40,720 nt of DNA from an uncultured Paracoccaceae bacterium (lineage in GTDB: Bacteria > Pseudomonadota > Alphaproteobacteria > Rhodobacterales > Rhodobacteraceae). The stretch covers positions 1-40,720 of the forward strand of contig CALICM010000064.1 of the NCBI GenBank assembly GCA_938049225.1, in the 5' to 3' direction. Position 1 is the first letter of the stretch. Every line of letters begins with the position of its first letter. Positions 35,166-40,720 of this stretch are shown here, one piece after another. The notes below the pieces were generated by a model that did not search any database, was not told the DNA's origin, and worked only from the letters and a program-made list of their open reading frames with translations. A program made the translations under genes and the position numbers.

Positions 35166-36047
35166 CTGCGTCTGCACCGGGATGTCGGCCGGGATCCACC
35201 GCCAGTCGGCCATGTTCGAGCGGAACCATGTCCGTTGGCGTTTGGCGTATTGGCGAGACGAAATTTTCGCTTTATCCACAGCCTTTTGCTGGGATAAATT
35301 TCCCTCAAGATGGGCCATGAGTTCGCCGGCCCCCAAGGCGCGCGCCGCTGGGCGCGACGGATCCCAGGTCGGTTTTTGCGCCACGACCTCGGCTAAGGCA
35401 CCAGCCTCCATCATCCGATCAAAGCGCTGAAAGATCCGGTCGGCCAGCCAGTCTGGTTCAGCCTGCAGAACCACTTTTGTGGCCCCTGTGCCGATCAGCG
35501 GCGGGTCGGTGTCGCGCTGCCATTGGGACAGGGGCCGGCCCGTGGCCTGATGCACCTCCCACGCGCGCTGAAGACGCATGGCATTGGCAGTATCGATGCG
35601 GGTAAAAAGCTGGGGATCATGCTGGCGCAGATAGGCGTGGAAGGCTTCAGCGCCCTGTGCGCGCAACCGGTCGCCCGCTGCGCGGATATCAGGGGGGATC
35701 GGTGGAACGGCGGCTAGGCCGCGCAGTAAAGACGAGAGATAAAGCCCTGTACCCCCAACGAAGATAAGCGGCTGCGGCGCGTTCAAAAGCCCTTCGACCT
35801 CGCGCAGCCAATGACCCACCGAATAGGGGGCCGTTGCGGCAATATGGCCATAGAGGTGATGTGGCGCCTGCGCCTCCTCAGCCGCGCTGGGCCGGGCCGT
35901 CAGGATCCGCCAACATCCGTAGACCTGCAAGGCATCGGCGTTGATCACAGCGCCGCCCAAACGCGCGGCCAGCGCCAGAGCCAAGGCCGACTTCCCGGCG
36001 GCGGTCGGGCCGGCGATGAGAATGGTGGGTGCCGTGCGTGGTTTCAT
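35145..36047 (-). CDS. miaA: tRNA dimethylallyltransferase
   Basis: About 300 residues. The enzyme adds a dimethylallyl group to A37 of tRNAs reading U-starting codons. The P-loop is LIAGPTAAGKSALALALA near the N-terminus, followed by NADALQVYG, the pathway lid with FVGGTGLYLSSLLRGL near residue 92, and the C-terminal DP-rich region WDPSRPAARALGAGEL and SSRQYAKRQRTWFRSN. I chose ATG 36047 (MKPRTAPTIL); a start at 36083 would overlap the small divergent gene that begins at 36076. Tail overlap of 21 bp with hflX. Confidence 0.94.
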   Translation of the reverse strand: MKPRTAPTILIAGPTAAGKSALALALAARLGGAVINADALQVYGCWRILTARPSAAEEAQAPHHLYGHIAATAPYSVGHWLREVEGLLNAPQPLIFVGGTGLYLSSLLRGLAAVPPIPPDIRAAGDRLRAQGAEAFHAYLRQHDPQLFTRIDTANAMRLQRAWEVHQATGRPLSQWQRDTDPPLIGTGATKVVLQAEPDWLADRIFQRFDRMMEAGALAEVVAQKPTWDPSRPAARALGAGELMAHLEGNLSQQKAVDKAKISSRQYAKRQRTWFRSNMADWRWIPADIPVQTQLDLLLP

Positions 36048-36118
36048 CCCGATCAGGTGCAGGTTTCCAAGCCAAATGTCCATCTCGCGGGTCCGCCAGC
36101 TTGAATACTGCGGCACTA

Positions 36119-36957
36119 GGGTCTGTTGACGTTCACCTTGTTTGAATGATTGTTGCCGGGATGGAAATGAAAGCCGTGAAGCTCTGATCTGTTTTACATA
36201 ATCGCATCGCTATGCCTCTGTTTTCCTTGAGCTTACCAAAGTAATTTTCGATCAGGTGCCGCCATTTGTAGGTTTCCTTGTCGAACTCAGTCGGAAACTT
36301 CCGGTTGGATTTCGGCGGTATGATGGGGGTGATGCCCCGATCCGTCAGGTCGTTGCGCAGCCCATCTGCGTCGAAAGCCCTGTCCGCCAGAAGGTGACCG
36401 GCTGTCAGGTTGCGGATCAGCGTATCGGTCTCGCGCAAGTCGTGGACTTGCCCGGGCATCAGACAGAAATCAACGCGGTTTCCAAGCGCATCCGTCAGCG
36501 CCAGTATCTTCGTTGTTATGCCTCCGCGAGAGCGCCCAATGGCCTGGCAAAGCGTCCCCCTTTTGCGCCCCGACCCGAGCGGTGGACCTTGACGATAGTT
36601 CCATCGATCATGGCGTATTCGAGGTCGGCGTCTGAGGCTAATGCTTTGAACATATGATGGAAAATATCCGCTTTGACCCATCTGCGGAACCGTTTGAAGA
36701 CTGAGTTCCACTGGCCAAATTTATCCGGCAATTCACGCCATTGCGCCCCGGTGCGGACGATCCACAGAACAGCCTCCAAAAAATAGGCGCGGGTCGCGCC
36801 CAGTTTGTCCCGGATCAGTAGATCTTCCAAGACACAACGGTTCGATGATTATCCACTGCGCATCAGTCAAAACTCTTCGGGTCAAGGTTGCTCTCCTCCG
36901 TTTGCAACCTTGAAGCAGAAGTCAGGTGATTTGGGAATCCCAAACCTCAACAGCCCC
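36119..36957 (-). mobile_element. IS5-family (IS427-like) insertion sequence
   Basis: The 839-bp element has ends GGGTCTGTTGACGTT (from 36119) and, on the other strand, GGGGCTGTTGAGGTT (from 36957), alike at 13 of 15 positions. It is flanked by TA on both sides (36117-36118 and 36958-36959) within CTAG, the usual two-base duplication of this group. The size is typical. It carries one transposase gene on the minus strand that needs frame changes to be read. Confidence 0.85.
36133..36885 (-). pseudogene. IS5-family transposase, frames disrupted
   Basis: Translation would start at a TTG at 36883-36885 after GGAGGAG, giving [20 protein letters not shown], the usual IS5 N-terminus. A run of six A on the plus strand (36778-36783), one more than needed, shifts the frame. 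The middle part ([19 protein letters not shown] to [18 protein letters not shown]) is read in the next frame. At AAAAGGGGG near 36564 a -1 shift is needed to reach [19 protein letters not shown] and the catalytic end YKWRHLIENYFGKLKE. The second shift resembles the programmed frameshift of IS427 elements. The first is probably a mutation, so this copy is likely inactive unless both sites slip. Confidence 0.75.
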
Positions 36958-37239
36958 TAGTCTGGAACTGAACGAAAATCAGCAAAGGGAACTGCTATCG
37001 ACCCTGTGGCGGATCATGGTGGCTTTTGTTGATCTCGGCTCTAGCGTCAAAGCTGGGGATAAGCTGGGAGATCACAGCGACATCGGCTTTGATGATGTGC
37101 TAAAGTACCCGTGTCTTGATGATACAACGCCTGAAGCACTGGTTTCTTCCAAACCTGAACTGACGCGGTGGATGCCCCCACCGACGGCATCATCTATGCG
37201 ATGACGGTTCTATAGGACCCAATTTTGGCGGGCACATTG
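36958..37239. other. Gap between the IS5-family and IS1111-type transposase genes
   Basis: These 282 bases hold the 3' part of the split small gene (to 37204) and then the left end of the IS1111-type element. The left boundary of the latter cannot be fixed. A stretch ATGCCCCCACC at 37173-37183 is roughly inverted in GGTGGGCAT at 38365-38372 and neighbourhood (38364-38372) and could be a subterminal repeat. No independent gene is seen. Confidence 0.4.
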
Positions 37240-38334
37240 ATGCCGATACAGGTCAGCCTGCTGGCGATCGACCTGGCAAAGGGCAGTTTTCAGGTTTGTG
37301 CGGTTGGGCCGGATGGGACAGTTCAATACAATCGAGCGCTATCGCGGACACGGTTGGCGGCACTTCTGACCGAACATCCGACCTGCATTGTAGCCATGGA
37401 GGCTTGCGCAACGTTCTATCACTGGGGACGGGTGGCCCAACGACACGGCCACGAGGTGCGGCTTGTGCCTGCAGCCTATGTAACACCGTTCGTCAAACGC
37501 CAGAAGAACGACCGCACCGATGCAGAGGCGATCGCGGAGGCGGCCATGAGGCCGACCATGCGCTTCGTGGCGGTCAAGAGCGCCGAGACCTAGGGCCACG
37601 CAGTCGCGTTCCGCACGCACCAATGCCTGGTCCGGCAACGCCCCCAGCTCATCAATGCCCTGAGGGGGCATCTTGCCGAGTTCGGGGTGGTAGCGCCGAA
37701 GGGCACAGCGAGCCTGAAACTCCTCGAGAACGCTTTGGTGGATGAGGCCGGCGATCTGCCAGACCCGGTCCGGGGAATGGGAGCGGTGTATGTCGAACAG
37801 ATAGCCCGGCTCACCGAAGTCATAGAGCGGCTAGCAAGCGAACTGGAGGCGGCGACGAAGACGGATGTGGCCTACGCCGACTATGCACAATCCTGGGTAT
37901 CGGCCCTGTCACCGCCGGTGCCGTGGCGGCGTTTGCACCCGACCTCGATGCTTTCGACAGCGGGCGCAACTTTGCTGCCTGGCTCGGTCTCATGCCACGG
38001 CAACGGTCGACCGGAGGCAAGGCCAGGCGGGGATCGGTCAGCAAAACGGGCCAGACCGACATTCGCCGTCTTCTAAAGCGTTTCGCCTTTAACTTGAATC
38101 ACCTAACACTGCCTGAAATAATAGATTTCAACGTGTTAGGTGATGAGACATGTCTCAAGATAAAGGCGAAACGCTATAATCGTTGGCGCCATGAGTGTTA
38201 TCCGCTGGGTGGTGCGCAAGGGCGGCAGCGAGAACCGCTGGCTGGCCGCACTCGTTGCGCGCAAGCCAAAGATGGTCGCGGCGGTTGCGCTGGCGAACAA
38301 GATGGCCCGTATGATCTGGGCCGTTACTATGTAG
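37240..38334 (+). pseudogene. IS110-family (IS1111 group) transposase, broken three ways
   Basis: The N-terminal part reads MPIQVSLLAIDLAKGSFQVC and then MEACATFYHWGRVAQRHGHEV, the RuvC-like DEDD half of IS1111-type transposases, with QKNDRTDAEAIAEA. An amber codon (TAG, 37591-37593) replaces glutamine in SAET-Q-GHAVAFRTHQ. One C is missing beside 37875, changing frame; after it the reading is GIGPVTAGAVAAFAPDLDAF, the Tnp_20 serine-containing half. At 38076 a 101-bp MITE interrupts RRLL; past it the reading is IVGAMSVIRWVVRKGG to WAVTM and TAG. Correcting all three gives exactly 331 codons including the stop (330 residues), the usual length. Confidence 0.9.
38076..38176. mobile_element. Palindromic 101-bp MITE inside the IS1111-type transposase
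   Basis: The insert is flanked by TA (38074-38075 and 38177-38178). Its ends carry AGCGTTTCGCCTTTA (38077-38091) and the exact inverse at 38161-38175. A second inverted pair, ATCACCTAACAC (38098-38109) and GTGTTAGGTGAT (38133-38144), lies inside. The right arm has an extra 12-bp palindrome, GAGACATGTCTC (38145-38156). It has no coding capacity. Removing it with one TA restores the host transposase frame. Its end sequence AAGCGTTTC matches the IS630-like end at 40584, as does AACTTGAATC against AGTTTGAATC. Confidence 0.85.
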
Positions 38335-38355
38335 TCCACACGCGGGTGTTGGTTG

Positions 38356-38393
38356 GCCCATGTGGTGGGCATTCAGGCCAGACCCCAGTGGTC
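38356..38393 (+). ncRNA. Two hairpins after the IS1111-type transposase, possible bridge-RNA region
   Basis: GCCCA/TGGGC with loop TGTGG (38356-38370) and GACC/GGTC with loop CCAGT (38381-38393) lie just beyond the transposase stop. In IS1111-group elements the bridge RNA that pairs donor and target is encoded in this right-end non-coding stretch and consists of stem-loops. The structures are short, and neither the element boundary nor a target match was established, so this is only a candidate. Confidence 0.25.
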
Positions 38394-38527
38394 CGTTGAC
38401 GGCGCATTAATCAAAAAATGGAACGATTTCTGCGGTCTTGCCGTAACCGCGCCTTAACGTAAGCGCCCCTATTCGTCACCCGGACCCTTTGCGGGGTTTG
38501 GGAGGCATGGCATGAGGGGTGGGACCA

Positions 38528-39337
38528 ATGGCGATGGAGTTTGACCCAGCGGCCCCGCTGATCCCAGGCGGGTTCATGGACCTTACACAAGAGGATCGCC
38601 GCCGACGCCGGGCCGCGCGCCACTTGGCGGCGGCGCCGGTCGACCGGCTGACCCCCAGTTTGGCCGAAGCACCGACGATGGCGCAGGTGCTTGAGGCTGT
38701 GTTGCCGAAACTGCAGTCCACCGTTCGGCTGTTGCAGGACTTGCCGCAGTGGGCGTCCGAGGCGACCCCCAGCGCGCTGGGGATGCACACCGCCACCGAG
38801 GCGCCGCTGAAGGCCATCACAGACCATGCGGATCGTTTGTCGACCGCACTAGAGGCCCTGCGCCGCTACAGCGCGATCGATGGCCATCGGGTGACTTTGG
38901 CCGAGGTCGACGCCGCACCGCTGATCACCGATATCGTGACCCGTAAGCTGGCGCTCAGACCGGGGCCATTGGATCTGCAGATCGAAGTGCCACGCATGCG
39001 TCTCGACCCACTGTTGGTCCGCGGGATCGCAGCAGGGCTGACCGATGCTGCCATCACCGATGCCCGCCGGGCCGAGGATAAGATCGGGTTTCGGGCGCTC
39101 GTCGCGCAGGACAGCTTACGTTTGTCGGTCATCCATGCCGGTCCGCCGTTTGATCCAGGTGCGCTGACCGAACTTTTCCAGGCGCAAGGCGCGGCCGAGC
39201 AGGCCCAGCACCCTGCTGCGGCTTTGGGCTTGGCTTTCGTCTGGCGGGCCACTGCGCTTTTGGGCGGGGCGCTGGAAGTGGGGGTCGGCTTTATGGGGGC
39301 CGGTGCACGTATAACGGTCGTTTTGCCACGTTCATGA
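38528..39337 (+). CDS. Degenerate histidine-kinase-like protein
   Basis: About 269 residues, not an obvious known gene. A helical region (about 70-125) ending DHADRLSTALEALRRYSAI resembles a kinase dimerisation helix, but no H-E/D-x2-N/R-P phosphoacceptor box is seen. The C-terminal half resembles a GHKL ATPase domain: LDPLLVRGIAAGLTDAAI in place of the N-box, HAGPPFDPGALTELF in place of the D-x-G-x-G motif, and ALGLAFVWRATALLGGALEV in place of the last glycine motif. The ATP-binding residues look lost. It could be a scaffold or regulator derived from a kinase. The ATG at 38528 follows GAGGGGTGGG; GTG 38519 and ATG 38534 are alternatives. rnd follows closely. Confidence 0.65.
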   Translation: MAMEFDPAAPLIPGGFMDLTQEDRRRRRAARHLAAAPVDRLTPSLAEAPTMAQVLEAVLPKLQSTVRLLQDLPQWASEATPSALGMHTATEAPLKAITDHADRLSTALEALRRYSAIDGHRVTLAEVDAAPLITDIVTRKLALRPGPLDLQIEVPRMRLDPLLVRGIAAGLTDAAITDARRAEDKIGFRALVAQDSLRLSVIHAGPPFDPGALTELFQAQGAAEQAQHPAAALGLAFVWRATALLGGALEVGVGFMGAGARITVVLPRS

Positions 39338-39402
39338 CAATTCAACATAGAAAATTGGAATCGGCCGTGGTCAATGACGGCTGCGCGCCGTATATTCCTC
39401 AA

Positions 39403-40584
39403 ATGATTACCATAACCACAACCGTGGAGCTGGAGCGTTTCTGCGCCCGTGCCGCGACATTTCCTTTTGTGACAGTCGATACTGAATTCCTGCGGGAACG
39501 CACCTACTACGCGCAGTTGTGCTTGGTACAGCTCGCTGTGCCGGGTTCAGATCCAGGGGATGCGGTTCTGGTCGACACCCTGGCCGACGGGATCGACTTG
39601 ACCCCGCTTTGGGTGCTGATGGGTGACAAAGGTGTGGTAAAAGTGTTCCATGCCGCCCGACAAGACCTTGAAATTTTCTATATTACATCAGGGGTTATGC
39701 CTGAACCACTTTTCGACAGCCAAGTGGCGGCAATGGTCTGTGGTTATGGCGAGCAGGTCGGGTACGAGACTTTGGTGCGCAAGATTTGCAGCGCGGGTTT
39801 GGACAAATCTTCGCGTTTCACGGATTGGAGCCGGCGCCCTTTAAGCGACAAGCAGAAGGAATATGCCCTGGCTGATGTGACCCATTTACGTGACATCTAT
39901 ATCGCCCTTTCCACGCAGCTCCAGGAAACCGGGCGCGCCGCTTGGGTTGAGGAGGAGTTGGCGGTTCTCACAGCCCACGACACCTATGTCACAATGCCCG
40001 AAAGCGCGTGGAGGCGTATCAAAACCCGCTCGAACTCGCCCCGCTTTTTGGCGGTGGTGCAGGCTTTGGCGGAGTTGCGCGAGGGGTTGGCGCAGTCACG
40101 AAACGTGCCGCGAAACCGGATTTTCAAGGATGATGTGATCTTGGAATTGGCCGCGACACGCCCGCAAACCCCGCAAGATTTGGGCAAATCCCGGCTGCTA
40201 CAACGCGAGGCGCGCAAAGGCGAGTTGGCGGATGCGATCCTGACAGCCGTTGCGGGTGCGATGGCCTTGCCGCGCGATGCCTTGCCGAAAATCCCGGAAC
40301 AACGGATACGTAAGAGCGGGCAGGAAGGGCTGTCGGATCTGATGCGCGTGCTGCTCAAAGCCCGGGCCGAGGAGGCGGGCGTGGCGCAAAAGCTGATCGC
40401 CACCAGCGCGGATTTGGATGACATCGTCAGTGGCCATCACAACGGGTTACCCACACTTCAGGGCTGGCGGCGCAAGGTTTTTGGTGAAGACGCGCTGCGG
40501 CTAAAATCGGGCGAGATCGCCCTATCGGCCGATGGCGACAAGGTCCGGATCTTGCCGATCCCCCAGAATGCAGACGTATCCTAA
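39403..40584 (+). CDS. rnd: Ribonuclease D
   Basis: A 393-residue 3'-5' exoribonuclease of tRNA maturation. The DEDDy exonuclease core shows TVDTEFLRERTYYAQLCLVQL near the N-terminus (D-x-E), VFHAARQDLEIF near residue 85, and YALADVTHLRDIY near 155 (Y-x3-D). An HRDC domain (about 205-285) includes RFLAVVQALAELREGLAQ, and a second helical domain follows. The ATG at 39403 matches the expected MITITTTVEL start; an ATG at 39334, overlapping the upstream stop, would add 23 unlikely residues. The stop TAA (40582-40584) consists of the TA target of the following IS630-like element plus the element's first base. Confidence 0.92.
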   Translation: MITITTTVELERFCARAATFPFVTVDTEFLRERTYYAQLCLVQLAVPGSDPGDAVLVDTLADGIDLTPLWVLMGDKGVVKVFHAARQDLEIFYITSGVMPEPLFDSQVAAMVCGYGEQVGYETLVRKICSAGLDKSSRFTDWSRRPLSDKQKEYALADVTHLRDIYIALSTQLQETGRAAWVEEELAVLTAHDTYVTMPESAWRRIKTRSNSPRFLAVVQALAELREGLAQSRNVPRNRIFKDDVILELAATRPQTPQDLGKSRLLQREARKGELADAILTAVAGAMALPRDALPKIPEQRIRKSGQEGLSDLMRVLLKARAEEAGVAQKLIATSADLDDIVSGHHNGLPTLQGWRRKVFGEDALRLKSGEIALSADGDKVRILPIPQNADVS

Positions 40585-40720
40585 AGCGTTTCTAGAAAAG
40601 TTTGAATCGGAAGGATTCCCCTGAGGTTTGATTTGTGATTCACCCTTTATGGGAGGATCACAGTCATGCCATCACCTTTGTCAAAGGAACTCCGGGATCG
40701 TTTTGCGCGGTTGATCGAAG
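40584..40720 (+). mobile_element. IS630-like element, left end only (runs off the right edge)
   Basis: The element starts AAGCGTTTCTAG after TA at 40582-40583 and contains an inner repeat GAATC-GGAAG-GATTC (40604-40618). The TA-to-ATG distance and several motifs match the end at 1-138 in the opposite orientation. IS630 elements move into TA. The remainder is outside the window. Confidence 0.65.
40666..40720 (+). CDS. IS630-family transposase, N-terminal fragment
   Basis: Eighteen codons are visible from the ATG at 40666: MPSPLSKELRDRFARLIE. This is like the start of IS630-family transposases (an N-terminal helix-turn-helix domain follows in that family). GGGAGGAT lies upstream as the ribosome site. 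The catalytic domain is beyond the window, so intactness is unknown. Confidence 0.7.
   Translation, partial: MPSPLSKELRDRFARLIE

Larger units (their letters stand above)
36076..37204 (+). pseudogene. Small gene split by the IS5-family element
   Basis: An ATG at 36076 starts MSISRVRQLEYCGT before the IS5-family element interrupts it at 36118. When the element and one TA are removed (36118 joined to 36960), the frame continues as SLELNENQQRELLSTLWRIM, then VAFVDLGSSVKAGDKLGDH, and ends at a TGA at 37202-37204. The rebuilt product has 95 residues. The LELNENQ...LWRIMVAFVDLG part looks like real protein, though I cannot name the family. The last 15 or so residues may lie in the end of the neighbouring IS1111-type element. 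It is divergent from miaA. Confidence 0.55.

Noticed and set aside
36926-36959. Apparent start of the small ORF inside the IS5-family right end
   Set aside because: The start codon there is created by the element; the native ATG lies at 36076 on the other side of the insertion.
1-40720. CRISPR arrays, rRNA, tRNA, prophage or biosynthetic clusters
   Set aside because: No regularly spaced repeats, no cloverleaf or rRNA sequence recognised by eye, and no phage or synthase genes among the coding regions.

Overview
The window looks like chromosomal DNA of an alphaproteobacterium of the Rhodobacteraceae (Roseobacter/Rhodobacter relatives). The clearest sign is the block dusB(nifR3)-ntrB-ntrC-ntrY-ntrX-trkA-trkH-hfq-hflX at 23.4-35.2 kb, a gene order known from Rhodobacterales, with miaA converging on it. 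The GC-rich codon use, the lone lpdA, the lipA/hpt/RatA-type neighbourhood and an NtrC without the sigma-54 contact motif agree with this. No rRNA, tRNA, CRISPR array, prophage or biosynthetic cluster was seen.

Layout. 0.1-1.9 kb: a PepSY membrane protein and a small secreted or anchored protein. 2.1-3.9 kb: an overlapping M23 peptidase/bactofilin pair, likely for envelope shape. 4.0-5.3 kb: a ferritin-like protein and a PrxQ-type peroxiredoxin. 5.5-14.4 kb: a large AsmA/YhdP-like envelope protein, queA, an MFS transporter, a DUF924 protein, lpdA and a FemAB-like protein. 14.4-19.8 kb: a soluble PAS-PAS chemoreceptor, a membrane protein, lipA, hpt, a RatA/COQ10-like protein and a TetR regulator. 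19.9-21.0 kb: an intact IS481-family element. 21.1-23.3 kb: the tightly packed ispD-ispF-pgpA-cinA operon. 23.4-35.2 kb: the ntr/trk/hfq/hflX block. 35.1-36.0 kb: miaA. 36.1-38.4 kb: a nest of mobile elements. 38.5-40.6 kb: a degenerate histidine-kinase-like gene and rnd.

The core genes cover nitrogen and redox signalling (NtrBC, NtrYX), potassium uptake (TrkAH), post-transcriptional control (Hfq), tRNA modification (QueA, DusB, MiaA), isoprenoid and lipid synthesis (IspD, IspF, PgpA), lipoylation and lipoamide recycling (LipA, LpdA), and the envelope (bactofilin, M23, AsmA-like). Both NtrC and NtrX lack GAFTGA, so neither should activate sigma-54.

The unusual content is in the mobile DNA. 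The window is bracketed by the first bases of two related IS630-like elements pointing outwards. Each is joined to a host gene so that the TA target plus the first base of the element spells the host stop codon. Between 36.1 and 38.4 kb, an IS5-family element splits a small gene whose frame is restored when the element and one TA are removed. Next to it, an IS110/IS1111-type transposase gene is broken by an amber codon, a one-base deletion and a 101-bp palindromic MITE. Removing the MITE and one TA restores the transposase frame exactly. The MITE ends match the IS630-like ends, so those elements are its likely source of transposase. I see no clear new multi-gene system. The MITE/IS630 relation, a possible bridge-RNA region of the IS1111-type element and several uncatalogued dyads upstream of regulators are the points most worth checking.
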